Shown: positions 7,456-16,046 of the stretch, one piece after another
How positions within the stretch are numbered: the stretch's first letter is position 1
Layout: each line of letters opens with the position of its first letter
From: Mailhella massiliensis
GTDB taxonomy: Bacteria; Desulfobacterota; Desulfovibrionia; Desulfovibrionales; Desulfovibrionaceae
Length of the DNA: 35,156 nucleotides
Direction: 5' to 3'
Assembly: GCF_020741395.1 (NCBI RefSeq)
Contig: NZ_DYZA01000075.1
Location: 1 to 35,156, forward strand
The notes under the pieces: generated by a model
Told to the model about the DNA's origin: nothing
Databases searched by the model: none
What the model saw: only the letters and a program-made list of their open reading frames with translations
Made by a program: the position numbers and the translations under genes

Positions 7456-7478
7456 CATCCCTATCAGAAGGAGGACCC

Positions 7479-7781
7479 ATGCACCTTACCCCGCGAGAAA
7501 TGGACAAACTCTTGGTGCTCTCCCTGGCGGAAGTGGCGCAGCGCCGCAGGGAAAAAGGGCTGAAGCTCAATCATCCTGAGGCGGTCGCCGTCATTACCGC
7601 CACGGCGCTGGAAGGCGCGAGAGCCGGAAAGACCGTGGAAGAAGTGATGAACGACGCGCGCAAGGCGCTCACCCGCGCCGATGTCATGGAAGGCGTGCCG
7701 GAAATGATCCCCTTTGTGCAGCTGGAGGCCGTGTTCACCGACGGCAGCCGCCTGGTCACCGTGCACGACCCCATAAGTTGA
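7479..7781 (+). CDS. ureA: Urease gamma subunit
   Basis: UreA is the smallest structural subunit of the nickel urease that hydrolyses urea to ammonia and carbamate in the cytoplasm. The 100-residue sequence begins MHLTPREMDKLLV and contains RRREKGLKLNHPEAVA, then the VMEGVPEMIPFVQLEAVFTDGSRLVTVHDPI ending typical of UreA (split here across positions 71-99). Length is normal for a free gamma subunit, so the ureA-ureB fusion seen in Helicobacter is absent. A strong ribosome-binding site (AGGAGG) fixes the start. It heads a plus-strand operon, with ureB 60 bp downstream. Confidence 0.97.
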   Translation: MHLTPREMDKLLVLSLAEVAQRRREKGLKLNHPEAVAVITATALEGARAGKTVEEVMNDARKALTRADVMEGVPEMIPFVQLEAVFTDGSRLVTVHDPIS

Positions 7782-7841
7782 GCATCCTTCCGGCGGAAAC
7801 TTCATCACGCCGCACGTGCGGCACAACAAAGGCAGGCAGAT

Positions 7842-8237
7842 ATGGCAGATTCTCCCAAAGCTCCCGTCGGCGGCTATATTTTTGCCGACGGCCCCATCAC
7901 GTTCAACGAGTCCCGGCCTTCCGTGAGCCTCAAGGTGCGCAACACCGGCGACAGGCCCGTGCAGGTAGGCTCCCACTTTCACTTTTTCGAGGTCAACCGC
8001 GCCCTGGAATTCGACCGTGCGGCGGCCTACGGCATGAGGCTGAACATTCCTTCCACCACGGCCATACGCTTTGAGCCGGGGGATGAGAAAACCGTGTCCC
8101 TGGTACCTTTCGGCGGGCTGTGCAATGTGTACGGCTTCAACAACCTTGTGGATTCCTGGGCCGGGGACAGCCACGCGAAGCCCCTCAATGTGGCGAAGGC
8201 CCTGGCCCTCGGCTTCAAGAACGCGAAATCCGTCTAA
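7842..8237 (+). CDS. ureB: Urease beta subunit
   Basis: UreB is the second structural subunit of urease and packs against UreC. The 131-residue protein includes the family signature VGSHFHFFEVNRALEFDR (residues 43-60), then GMRLNIPSTTAIRFEPGD and the VSLVPFGG segment. The N-terminal 15 residues are a little longer than in many free beta subunits. The stop codon lies 14 bp before ureC, which implies co-translation. Confidence 0.97.
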   Translation: MADSPKAPVGGYIFADGPITFNESRPSVSLKVRNTGDRPVQVGSHFHFFEVNRALEFDRAAAYGMRLNIPSTTAIRFEPGDEKTVSLVPFGGLCNVYGFNNLVDSWAGDSHAKPLNVAKALALGFKNAKSV

Positions 8238-8251
8238 CCCAAGGAAGCGAC

Positions 8252-9970
8252 ATGCCCCAGATTTCAAGACAGGAATATTCCAGCCTGTACGGCCCCACCG
8301 TGGGCGATAAGATCAGGCTCGGCGATACGGATCTCTATGTAGAAATAGAGAAGGATTTGCGCGGCTACGGCGATGAAGTCATCTACGGCGGCGGCAAGAC
8401 TCTGCGCGCAGGCATGGGCGGGGACGACCATTCCCCCCGCGACAACGGCGTGCTCGATCTCGTCATCACCAACGCCACCATCATCGACCCTGTGCTTGGC
8501 GTCATCAAGGCCGACGTGGGCATACGCGACGGCCGCATCGCGGGCATAGGCAAGGCGGGCAATCCCGCCGTCATGGACAATGTGGACCCGAACCTCGTGG
8601 TGGGTAACGCCACGGACGCCATTTCCGGCGAACACCTCATCCTCACGGCAGGCGGCATCGACGCCCATGTGCACCTTGTCTGCCCCGAGCAGGCACAGAC
8701 GGCCATTTCCAACGGCATCACCACCTTCTTCGGCGGCGGCATAGGCCCCTCGGACGGCACCAACGGTACCACCATCACCCCCGGCGCGTGGAATATTCAT
8801 CGCCTTATGGAAGCGGCGGAAGGCCTTCCCGTGAATATCGGCATCCTGGGCAAGGGCCATGCCTACAACGAAGACCCCCTGCGTGAGCAGATAGAGGCCG
8901 GGGCCTGCGGCTTCAAGATCCATGAGGACTGGGGAGCCATGCCCGCAATCATCCGTGCGGCTCTTTCCGTGGCGGATAAGATGGACGTGCAGGTTTCTAT
9001 TCACACCGACACGCTGAACGAGGCAGGTTATGTGGAAGACACTATAGCTGCCATGGAAGGCCGCGTCATCCATACCTTCCATTCCGAAGGCGCGGGCGGC
9101 GGGCATGCGCCGGATATCATCCGCGTGGCGGGCCAGCCCAACGTGCTGCCGAGTTCCACCAACCCCACGTTGCCTTTCGGCATCAATTCCCAGGCAGAAC
9201 TTTTCGATATGATCATGGTCTGCCACAACTTGAACCACAACGTGCCTTCCGACGTGTCCTTTGCGGAAAGCCGCGTGCGGCCTGAAACCATAGCGGCGGA
9301 AAACGTGCTTCACGACATGGGCGCCATTTCCTGCATTGCAAGCGATTCCCAGGCCATGGGCCGCGTGGGCGAGAACTGGACGCGCGCCATACAGACGGCG
9401 AGCGCCATGAAGGCCGCGCGGGGCTCCCTGCCTGAAGACGCGCCCGGCAACGACAACTTCCGCGTGCTGCGCTATGTGGCAAAGGTAACCATCAACCCGG
9501 CAATCATTCAGGGCGTGTCCCACCTCATCGGTTCCGTGGAAAGGGGCAAGGTGGCCGACCTCGTGCTCTGGCAGCCGCAGTTCTTCGGGGCCAAGCCTTA
9601 CATGGTCATCAAGAGCGGCACCATAGCGTGGTCCATCATGGGCGATCCCAATGCTTCCCTGCCCACGCCGCAGCCTGTCATTTACCGGCCCATGTTCGGA
9701 TCCACCGGCCTTCTGCAGCAGACAAGCCGCATTACCTTCACTTCGCAGGCAGCCATGGAGCGCGGCATCAAGGAAAAGCTCGGCCTGAAGAGCCGCGTGG
9801 AAGCAGTGCACGGCATCCGCACCCTGACCAAGCACGCCATGGTGCGCAACAACACAACGCCTCATATCGAGGTCAATCCCGAAACCTTTGCCGTCATGGT
9901 GGACGGCGTGCACGTCACTGTTCCCCCGGTGCAGCGCGCGAGTCTGGGTCAGCTCTACTTTTTCAGCTGA
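8252..9970 (+). CDS. ureC: Urease alpha (catalytic) subunit
   Basis: UreC carries the dinuclear nickel centre. All ligands can be located at a constant offset of +5 from the Klebsiella numbering: H139 and H141 (GGIDAHVH), carbamylated K222 (FKIHEDWG), H251, H277 and D365. The flap residues C324 and H325 are also present (VCHNL). The 572-residue length is normal. The start at 8252 has AAGGAAG upstream; an earlier in-frame ATG at 8120 lies inside ureB. The VCHNLN form of the flap, in place of VCHHLD, and the phrase RVRPETIAAENVLHDMG resemble, from memory, the urease branch found in Yersinia and the second Brucella operon. That could indicate exchange between lineages. Two strong hairpins follow before ureE. 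Confidence 0.98.
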   Translation: MPQISRQEYSSLYGPTVGDKIRLGDTDLYVEIEKDLRGYGDEVIYGGGKTLRAGMGGDDHSPRDNGVLDLVITNATIIDPVLGVIKADVGIRDGRIAGIGKAGNPAVMDNVDPNLVVGNATDAISGEHLILTAGGIDAHVHLVCPEQAQTAISNGITTFFGGGIGPSDGTNGTTITPGAWNIHRLMEAAEGLPVNIGILGKGHAYNEDPLREQIEAGACGFKIHEDWGAMPAIIRAALSVADKMDVQVSIHTDTLNEAGYVEDTIAAMEGRVIHTFHSEGAGGGHAPDIIRVAGQPNVLPSSTNPTLPFGINSQAELFDMIMVCHNLNHNVPSDVSFAESRVRPETIAAENVLHDMGAISCIASDSQAMGRVGENWTRAIQTASAMKAARGSLPEDAPGNDNFRVLRYVAKVTINPAIIQGVSHLIGSVERGKVADLVLWQPQFFGAKPYMVIKSGTIAWSIMGDPNASLPTPQPVIYRPMFGSTGLLQQTSRITFTSQAAMERGIKEKLGLKSRVEAVHGIRTLTKHAMVRNNTTPHIEVNPETFAVMVDGVHVTVPPVQRASLGQLYFFS

Positions 9971-9988
9971 CGCGGGATGTTTCCAAGG

Positions 9989-10008
9989 GAAATCGCGAGG
10001 GCGATTTC
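9989..10008 (+). promoter_or_regulatory. Intercistronic hairpin 1 between ureC and ureE
   Basis: GAAATCGC (9989-9996) pairs perfectly with GCGATTTC (10001-10008) around a GAGG tetraloop. No T run follows, so it is more likely an RNA processing or stability element than a terminator. Confidence 0.6.
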
Positions 10009-10016
10009 ATGAACTT

Positions 10017-10044
10017 CCGCCCGCCCGGATCTCCGGGCGGGCGG
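10017..10044 (+). promoter_or_regulatory. Intercistronic hairpin 2 between ureC and ureE (12-bp GC stem)
   Basis: CCGCCCGCCCGG (10017-10028) pairs perfectly with CCGGGCGGGCGG (10033-10044) around an ATCT loop. No T tract follows. Such a stable structure would protect the upstream structural-subunit message from 3' exonucleases and could lower expression of the accessory genes. Confidence 0.7.
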
Positions 10045-10081
10045 CGAAGACAAGGCGGCCGCGGGCCCCGGAGGGAATCGT

Positions 10082-10648
10082 ATGGACATTGTGGAAAAGG
10101 TGCTGGGCAACAGGGCGGACGCGGCGTGGGTAAAGCGCCTTGAAGGCGCAAAGGTGGACACTCTGGAACTTTCCCAGTGGGAGGCCCAGAAGAACCGCCT
10201 GCGCAAGGAAACCGAGGGCGGCCGGAGCATGGCCGTGGCCCTTGAGCGCGGGGCCTTCCTGCGCGACGGCGACATACTTTTCTGGGATGAAGCGTCGCAT
10301 GAGGCCGTGATATGCCGCATCAGGCTGCGTCCCGTCATGGCCGTGGACATGGCGGGCCTGAAGCGCCTGCCCGCGGATGAGGCCCTCAGCGCCGCCGTGC
10401 GCCTGGGGCATGCGCTCGGCAATCAGCACTGGCCCGCCGTGGTGAAGGGCGACATGGTCTATGTGCCCATGGCGGCGGATGAAAAGGTCATGGGCGCAGT
10501 CATGGACACGCACGCCGTGCCCGGCACGGGCTTTTCCTTCCTTGCCGGGGAAGAGGTGAGCGCGCGGCTTTCCCGGGAGGAGGCTCGTCTTCTTTTCGGC
10601 GGCGCGGAAAATCCGGCCGGCATCCATCATCACGGCCCCCATGCCTGA
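10082..10648 (+). CDS. ureE: Urease nickel metallochaperone UreE
   Basis: UreE binds nickel and passes it to the UreG-containing complex during urease maturation. The N-terminal half resembles the peptide-binding UreE domain (LRKETEGGRSMAVALERGAFLRDGD). The metal domain has the signature GHALGNQHWP with H110 and H116. The C-terminus ends IHHHGPHA, a short histidine cluster rather than the long His tail of the Klebsiella protein. Length is 188 residues. It starts 111 bp after ureC, downstream of two hairpins, with GGAGGG before the ATG, so it should be independently translated. Confidence 0.93.
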   Translation: MDIVEKVLGNRADAAWVKRLEGAKVDTLELSQWEAQKNRLRKETEGGRSMAVALERGAFLRDGDILFWDEASHEAVICRIRLRPVMAVDMAGLKRLPADEALSAAVRLGHALGNQHWPAVVKGDMVYVPMAADEKVMGAVMDTHAVPGTGFSFLAGEEVSARLSREEARLLFGGAENPAGIHHHGPHA

Positions 10649-10681
10649 GGTCCGGCGTACAACCTGAAGAAGGAGCACCTG

Positions 10682-11446
10682 GTGGACATTCTTTCCCTTG
10701 TGCGGCTCATGCAGTTCGGTGATTCCATGCTTCCCACCGGGGCCTTCGCCTTTTCCGGCGCACTGGAAGCGGCGGCGCAGTCAGGCGTGGTGCACGACGC
10801 GGCCACGCTTCAGCAGTATGTGGCGGCAGCGCTGCGTCAGGCCTCCACGGGCGACGCCGTGGGGCTCGCCTTTGCCCTGCGCGCTCTTTGCGGAGATACG
10901 GTAAGTGCGGGAGCTCCCGTGCAGGAGAGCACGCTTGCCCGGCTGAGAAATATCGACCTCGCCCTGTATCGCCGCAAACTGCCCGAGGAATTTCGCGTCA
11001 TGATGGTCAAAACCGGGCGCAGGCTCACGGAACTCGGCGCGCGCGCCACCCTTTCCCCCCTGCTTTCGCGCTGGCTTTCGCAGATAGAGTCGGGCAGTAC
11101 CCCGGGCTCCTACCCTGTGGCGCTTGCGGTACTTTTCGCCGCTTCCGCCTTTGCCGAGGCGCCCCTGCGCAACGAAGGGGAAGGGGAGGAGAAGGCGCTG
11201 CTTGAAGAAGCGCTTACCGTATATTTCTACGGCGTGGCCATGGGTATTCTGAACGCCTCGCTCAGGCTCATGCGCGTGACGCATTTCGACGTGCAGGCCA
11301 TTTTGTACCGCGTATCCGCCCAGTTCGGTGAACTGTGCGCGCTCGCCATGGAAACGCCCCTTGACCGCATGACGGGCTATGCCCCCATGACGGACATACT
11401 CTCCGCCGTCCATGCCGGGGCGCGCGTGCGCCTGTTCATGAGCTGA
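10682..11446 (+). CDS. ureF: Urease accessory protein UreF (GTG start)
   Basis: UreF bridges UreD and UreG in the maturation complex and is thought to gate GTP-dependent nickel delivery. The protein has 254 residues. It begins MDILSLVRLMQFGDSMLPTG and continues with AFAFSGALEAA, matching the conserved UreF N-terminus (DS.LP.GAF..S..LE). The later segment QAILYRVSAQFGELCALA is also typical. The start codon is GTG at 10682, preceded by AAGAAGGAG. It lies 33 bp after ureE. Confidence 0.93.
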   Translation: MDILSLVRLMQFGDSMLPTGAFAFSGALEAAAQSGVVHDAATLQQYVAAALRQASTGDAVGLAFALRALCGDTVSAGAPVQESTLARLRNIDLALYRRKLPEEFRVMMVKTGRRLTELGARATLSPLLSRWLSQIESGSTPGSYPVALAVLFAASAFAEAPLRNEGEGEEKALLEEALTVYFYGVAMGILNASLRLMRVTHFDVQAILYRVSAQFGELCALAMETPLDRMTGYAPMTDILSAVHAGARVRLFMS

Positions 11447-11513
11447 GAAAGCGCGTTTTGCGCGGGACTCGCCGGGGCGGCGCCGTGTTCCGCAAAAGCC
11501 AAAGGAAGGAACC

Positions 11514-12197
11514 ATGAAGAAAATCACCCGTATCGGCGTGGGCGGTCCGGTGGGTTCGGGCAAGACGGCCGTCATCGAGGCTGTGGTGCCGGAACTCATG
11601 CGGCGCGGCGTACGCCCGCTCATCATCACCAACGACGTGGTGACTACCGAAGATGCGAAGCATGTGCAGAGGGAGCTTGCGGGCATACTGCCCGCGGAAC
11701 GCATCGTGGGGGTGGAGACCGGGGCCTGTCCCCACACGGCCATTCGTGAAGACCCGAGCATGAACCTTGCCGCCGTAGAGGAGCTGGAAAAGCGCTTTCC
11801 CGACAGCGACGTGGTGTTCATCGAAAGCGGGGGCGACAACCTCACCCTCACCTTCAGTCCGGCGCTTGCCGACTTCTTCATCTATGTCATAGACGTGGCC
11901 GCCGGGGATAAGATCCCGCGCAAAAGCGGGCCCGGGGTCTGCCATTCCGACATACTTGTCATCAACAAGGAAGACCTTGCCCCCTATGTGGGCGCAAGCC
12001 TTGAAGTCATGGAACGCGATTCCAGGCTCATGCGGGGCAAGAAGCCCTTCCTATTCACCAACTGCATGACGGGGCACAACATTTCCACCCTGGCCGACTG
12101 GATCATGCGCGATGCGCTTTTTGATATTCCGGACAGGGGCGCAGGCCATGCCGCAGACGCTGCACGAAGCAGGAAGGGAGAGTCGGCCCATGGCTGA
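11514..12197 (+). CDS. ureG: Urease accessory GTPase UreG
   Basis: UreG is the SIMIBI-class GTPase that carries nickel and drives its insertion into urease. The P-loop GGPVGSGKT is at about 10-18. The nickel-binding CPH motif (C72-P73-H74) follows VGVETGA. The switch segment FIESGGDNL and the guanine-recognition motif INKEDL are both present. The 227-residue length includes a C-terminal extension of about 20 residues after the usual end (FDIPDRGAG onward). The last eight bases overlap the start of ureD, so the two are probably translationally coupled. Confidence 0.97.
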   Translation: MKKITRIGVGGPVGSGKTAVIEAVVPELMRRGVRPLIITNDVVTTEDAKHVQRELAGILPAERIVGVETGACPHTAIREDPSMNLAAVEELEKRFPDSDVVFIESGGDNLTLTFSPALADFFIYVIDVAAGDKIPRKSGPGVCHSDILVINKEDLAPYVGASLEVMERDSRLMRGKKPFLFTNCMTGHNISTLADWIMRDALFDIPDRGAGHAADAARSRKGESAHG

Positions 12198-13191
12198 GGC
12201 AGGAACGCTGCGCAGCCCGGAAAAGGGCTTTTTCCCCGACTGTTCCAGTTTTGCTGCGGCAAAGAAGGCGCTTTCGTACCTGGAGGCCGGGGCGGAGGAA
12301 TGTTTTCCGTACCGCGACGAGCCGCCGCAGATGAAAAGCGGGGCCGTGGGCAAGGTGGGCTATCTCAGGCTGGATTTCCGGCGCGACGAGCGCCTCTGCC
12401 GCACCGTGCTCGCCGACCTCGACAGGCGTGCGCCGCTTCTGGCGCAGAAGGCCCTGTATTGGGATCAGTCGCAGCCGGACCTGGCCTGTGTGATCACCAT
12501 AGAGAGCACGGGCTGCATCGTGCAGGGCGACCGTCTCGCTCTGGAGGTCCGCGCGGGCAGGGACGCCCATGCCCTCGTCACCACGCAGAGCGCTACCAAG
12601 GTGCACGTCATGGAGCACAACCACGCCTCCCTTCTTCAACATTTCACGCTGGAAGAGGGAAGCTGGCTCGAATACGTCCCCGACCCGCTCATTCTGCACC
12701 GCCACGCGCGTTTTCTGCAGGATACCTGGGTCACGCTGCCCGCTTCGGCCGCTTTTGTGTACGGGGAAATACTCATGCCGGGCAGGCGCTGGCATCACGC
12801 GGAGGAGCAGTTCGGCTTCGACCTGTACTCTTCGGGCTTCCATGTGTTCCGGGCAGGGGAGAAGGAGCCGCTCTTTGAAGAGCGCCTCGTGCTGGAGCCG
12901 GAAAAAACATCGTTCTGCAATGTGGGCGTCATGGCGGGCTATGCGGTGTTCGGCAACATGTTCGCCCTGGTGCCCGAACGCTTTCTTCCCGAAATCAGGG
13001 AGGAGGCGGGCAGCGGTGTGGAAAAGGACCTCGCCTTCGGTGCGCTTGCGCTTCCCGGGCAGGCGGGGCTTGCCTTCCGGGTGCTCGGCCGCAGCGTGGA
13101 GGGCGTGCAGGCGAAAATGAGGGAATTCCGTTCCCTGGTGCGGGAGAAGGTGCTGGGAAGGGCGCTTCCTTCCGAGTTTCTCTGGCGCTGA
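12190..13191 (+). CDS. ureD: Urease accessory protein UreD (UreH)
   Basis: UreD is the scaffold that docks UreF and UreG onto apo-urease and may form a nickel tunnel. The start at 12190 gives 333 residues, overlaps the ureG stop by 8 bp and has GGAAGGGAG upstream; two further in-frame ATGs (12112, 12148) lie deeper inside ureG and are less likely. Recognisable family segments are GKVGYLRLDFRRDER, ESTGCIVQGDRLAL, the core TTQSATKVHVMEHNHA, LEYVPDPLILHRHARF and GRRWHHAEEQFGF. UreD sits last among the accessory genes. The order ABC-EFG-D is common in other bacteria. The urea channel gene follows 18 bp later. Confidence 0.93.
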   Translation: MAEAGTLRSPEKGFFPDCSSFAAAKKALSYLEAGAEECFPYRDEPPQMKSGAVGKVGYLRLDFRRDERLCRTVLADLDRRAPLLAQKALYWDQSQPDLACVITIESTGCIVQGDRLALEVRAGRDAHALVTTQSATKVHVMEHNHASLLQHFTLEEGSWLEYVPDPLILHRHARFLQDTWVTLPASAAFVYGEILMPGRRWHHAEEQFGFDLYSSGFHVFRAGEKEPLFEERLVLEPEKTSFCNVGVMAGYAVFGNMFALVPERFLPEIREEAGSGVEKDLAFGALALPGQAGLAFRVLGRSVEGVQAKMREFRSLVREKVLGRALPSEFLWR

Positions 13192-13209
13192 GCGCGGCAA
13201 GGAGGAGAC

Positions 13210-14217
13210 ATGGTTCACACTTCAAAAAACAGCGGCGCGGCGGAAGGCGCGCGGTATTACCCCTTCCCGCGTGTGGTCGACGTGCTCCTTCGCGGGGCGG
13301 GGCAGGTCATGTTCCAGAATTCCCCGTGGACGGGGCTTTTCTTTCTTCTCGGCATAGCCTGGGGCTCCTGGCGGGCGGATAGGCCGGAAATCGTCATAGG
13401 TGCGCTGACCGGCCTTTGCGTGGGGACTCTCGCGGCCTGCCTGTTGCATGCCCCGCGCGAGGAGATCGACTCCGGCCTGCACGGCTACAACGGCATACTC
13501 GTGGGTTGTGCGCTGCCCGTATTCTTCGGCAGCGGCCCGATGTGCTGGGCGCTTGTGTTCGCGGGGGCCTTTTTTTCCACCGTCATCATGATGGCCGTTT
13601 CCAGCTTTTTAAGTTCCTGGAAGGTGTCGGCCATGACGGGGCCTTTCGTGTTCACCACTTGGTTCATCCTGCTTGCTTCCTACAATTTCGTCCACTTCGA
13701 CATTGTAGCCCTGCCCGAGCCTTCGCTGCCTGCTCAGCCGAGTGCGGCCCTGGCCGTGATCCCCGGGCTGGAAGCTTTGTTCCGGGCGACCTTTACCGGA
13801 GTTTCCCAGGTCTTTCTCATCGATAACGCCGTTACCGGGGCGATTTTCCTCGCCGGCATCGCGGCGAGCTCCCTGCCCGCCGCCCTGCTCGGATGGGGCG
13901 GCTCCGTACTGGCCATAGCCGTGGCGCTTGTTCTCGGCGCGGACGGCAGAAGTGTGGAGGCGGGGCTTTATCAGTTCAGCGCCGTGCTTACGGCCATAGG
14001 CCTCGGCTCCACCTTCTACCGCCCGGGCTGGCGAGTGCTCCTTTACGCCTTTTTGGGGACGGTGTTCACCGTGGTGGCGCAGGGGGCGCTCAACGTGGCC
14101 CTCGCACCTCTCGGCATTCCTACGCTCACCTTCCCCTTCGTCATTGCCGCGTGGCTTTTTCTGCTGCCCCATGTGCATTTCGCACAGAAGGGGAGCGACG
14201 TTTCACCTTCAGACTGA
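13210..14217 (+). CDS. Urea transporter (UT/Yut family channel)
   Basis: This 335-residue inner-membrane channel conducts urea down its gradient and feeds the urease encoded upstream. The opening AGQVMFQNSPWTGLFFLLG and the pore signature SGLHGYNGILVGCALP at about 88-103 match the first half of UT channels. The second half contains LYQFSAVLTAIGLG and the selectivity segment TLTFPFVIAAWLFL. About ten membrane spans in two inverted repeats are apparent. The best-studied bacterial member comes from Desulfovibrio vulgaris, which fits the inferred host. Spacing is 18 bp from ureD and 12 bp to the ammonium channel, so it is part of the operon. Confidence 0.95.
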   Translation: MVHTSKNSGAAEGARYYPFPRVVDVLLRGAGQVMFQNSPWTGLFFLLGIAWGSWRADRPEIVIGALTGLCVGTLAACLLHAPREEIDSGLHGYNGILVGCALPVFFGSGPMCWALVFAGAFFSTVIMMAVSSFLSSWKVSAMTGPFVFTTWFILLASYNFVHFDIVALPEPSLPAQPSAALAVIPGLEALFRATFTGVSQVFLIDNAVTGAIFLAGIAASSLPAALLGWGGSVLAIAVALVLGADGRSVEAGLYQFSAVLTAIGLGSTFYRPGWRVLLYAFLGTVFTVVAQGALNVALAPLGIPTLTFPFVIAAWLFLLPHVHFAQKGSDVSPSD

Positions 14218-14229
14218 CGGGAGTGTTCC

Positions 14230-15444
14230 ATGTATACAGCGGACAGCGGAGATACTGCTTTCATCCTGTTTTGTACGGCACTGGTCTGCCTCATGACGCC
14301 GGGGCTGGCCTTTTTCTACGGCGGCCTGGTGCGCCGCAAGAATGTGCTCACCATCATGATGCAGAGCTTCATTTCCATGGGCGTGATTGCCGTCATATGG
14401 ATATTCGGCGGCTTCAGCCTGGCTTTCGGGCCGGATATAGGCGGCGTGATAGGCGATATCACCTATCACTTCGCCCTGGACAAGGTGGGTGCCGCGCCCA
14501 GCCGCGACTATGCCGTCACCGTGCCTTTTATCCTGTTTTTCGCCTATCAGCTCATGTTCGCAATCATCACGCCTGCGCTCATCACCGGGGCCTTTGCCGG
14601 GCGTTTCAACTTTCGGGGCTACCTTCAGTACCTCGTGCTGTGGATGATCTTCATCTATATTCCCGTGTGTCACTGGGTGTGGGGCGGGGGCTTTCTGGAA
14701 AAGCTCGGGGTGGCGGATTTCGCAGGCGGCATCGTGGTGCATGTGAGCGCCGGTTTTGCGGCCCTCTCTTCCGTGCTGTTCCTCGGCCCGCGTGACGACA
14801 TAGCTCCCGGCGAACACCCGGAACCCAACAACCTGCCCCTGGTGGCCGTGGGCGCGGGCCTTCTTTGGTTCGGCTGGTTCGGGTTCAATGCGGGCGGTGC
14901 CTATGCGGGTGACGGGCTTGCCGCCTACGCCTTCACCAACACCACCATAGCCGGTTCCATTGCCATGCTGGTATGGATGTTCCTCGACTGGCGCAGCGCG
15001 AGCCGTCCTTCCTTCTCCGGTATTCTCGTGGGAGCGGTGGCAGGGCTTGCCACCATCACGCCCTGTGCAGGCTATGTTCCGCCGTGGGCGGCGATCATCA
15101 TCGGCGCTGCAGGGGCTGCGGTGTGCTATTATGCCAAGTGCGTGCAGGCGAAGCTCCACTTCGACGATGCTCTGGAAGTGTGGCGTGCCCACGGCATGGG
15201 CGGGCTCACCGGGTCGCTTCTGGTGGGAGTGTTCGCCTCTGCGGCTATCAACGACGTGCATGCAGGCATCGAGCAGTTTTTCATCCAGATTCTCGGCGTG
15301 GGCGTGGTGGCGGCCTGGTCCTTTGTGGGAACCTGGATCATTCTCAAGGTCATCAGTCATTTCGGCCCCATCCGCGTGAGCCGCGCGCAGGAGCTGGAGG
15401 GGCTCGATGAAGCCCTGCACGGGGAGTCGGCCTACAGGTTGTAG
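14230..15444 (+). CDS. amt: Ammonium transporter (Amt family)
   Basis: This trimeric membrane channel moves ammonium or ammonia. In this operon it may recapture or release the product of urease. The 404-residue protein shows the Amt signature DFAGGIVVHVSAGFAALSSV (163-182), with D163 for structure and H171 of the twin-histidine pore. The second histidine H321 is in RAHGMGG. F107 matches an outer gate phenylalanine and W151 fits the ammonium-recruitment site. There is no cleavable signal peptide; about 11 membrane spans are apparent. No glnB/glnK follows directly, which is unusual for amt genes. Its place after the urea channel suggests that it serves urea nitrogen specifically. Confidence 0.95.
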   Translation: MYTADSGDTAFILFCTALVCLMTPGLAFFYGGLVRRKNVLTIMMQSFISMGVIAVIWIFGGFSLAFGPDIGGVIGDITYHFALDKVGAAPSRDYAVTVPFILFFAYQLMFAIITPALITGAFAGRFNFRGYLQYLVLWMIFIYIPVCHWVWGGGFLEKLGVADFAGGIVVHVSAGFAALSSVLFLGPRDDIAPGEHPEPNNLPLVAVGAGLLWFGWFGFNAGGAYAGDGLAAYAFTNTTIAGSIAMLVWMFLDWRSASRPSFSGILVGAVAGLATITPCAGYVPPWAAIIIGAAGAAVCYYAKCVQAKLHFDDALEVWRAHGMGGLTGSLLVGVFASAAINDVHAGIEQFFIQILGVGVVAAWSFVGTWIILKVISHFGPIRVSRAQELEGLDEALHGESAYRL

Positions 15445-15581
15445 CCTTCGTTGGAGGCTGGGTTCCGGCCTTTCCGCATCCGGCGTTTTTTCCCTGCCGG
15501 GAGGGCTTGGTGAAAGCCTCCCTCCCGGACAGACATTGACAGGGGAGCGGAAAATGCAGATGCTCCGCCCCTGGAGGATGT
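15445..15581 (+). promoter_or_regulatory. Amt-crcB spacer with hairpin
   Basis: A T run at 15486-15491 follows a weak GC stem. A stronger imperfect hairpin pairs 15497-15508 (CCGGGAGGGCTT) with 15514-15528 but lacks a T tract. I looked for a crcB-type fluoride riboswitch here and did not find its conserved GAUGG-GUUCGCC core. Confidence 0.4.
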
Positions 15582-15950
15582 ATGAGTTCTTTGATTCTTG
15601 TGGCGACGGGTGGGGCACTCGGCGCGGCATGCCGCTATGGCGCGGGGCTTCTTTCCGTAGCCCTGTTCGGCAGGGGGGTTCCCGTGGGGACGCTCCTTGT
15701 CAACGTGACGGGCTGCTTCATCATCGGGGCCGTGTATGCCGCCATGGCGGAGCAGGTTCACGGCGTGCTCGCGACTTTTCTTATTCAGGGCTTCTGCGGA
15801 GCCCTCACTACTTTTTCCACTTTTTCGATGGACTGCTTCCAGCTTCTGCGCGCGGGGCGGGTGTGGGGCGCGGCGGCCAACGCGGCGCTCAACATGGTGC
15901 TCGGCCTCGGTGCAGCGGTTCTCGGGCTTGCGCTTTTTACTGCGTCGTGA
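15582..15950 (+). CDS. crcB: Fluoride channel CrcB/Fluc (first copy)
   Basis: Fluc proteins export fluoride as dual-topology dimers. This 122-residue protein has four membrane spans and the family motifs GGALGAACRYG (10-20), GTLLVNVTGCFIIG and GFCGALTTFSTFSMD, including the TFSTFS phenylalanine track. It is a single small subunit. A second crcB lies 96 bp downstream, so the functional channel may be a heterodimer of two oppositely oriented subunits, as proposed for Bacillus crcB pairs. The start has a GGAGG ribosome-binding site (15572-15576). Confidence 0.93.
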   Translation: MSSLILVATGGALGAACRYGAGLLSVALFGRGVPVGTLLVNVTGCFIIGAVYAAMAEQVHGVLATFLIQGFCGALTTFSTFSMDCFQLLRAGRVWGAAANAALNMVLGLGAAVLGLALFTAS

Positions 15951-16046
15951 GGCGGGGCTTCAGCCGGAGAGCCCGGAGAACTCCGTCGGGCCTTTTCCCC
16001 GGGCGTGCGTGTCCCGGAACATTTTCTTTAAAGGATGGAAGAGGGC

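Larger units (their letters stand above)
7142..7478 (+). promoter_or_regulatory. Upstream region of the urease operon
   Basis: This 337-bp stretch carries no recognisable gene. It contains an AT-rich patch with a direct repeat (7201-7237), a weak promoter candidate (7371-7398) and a terminator-like hairpin just before ureA (7436-7455). These are listed separately. The strong ribosome-binding site AGAAGGAGG lies at 7467-7475, just before the ureA ATG. Confidence 0.6.

Noticed and set aside
8264..9913. Open frame antisense to ureC
   Set aside because: Shadow of ureC with skewed composition; no independent evidence.
15445..15581. Possible fluoride riboswitch before crcB
   Set aside because: The conserved core of the crcB riboswitch is missing; only ordinary hairpins are seen.
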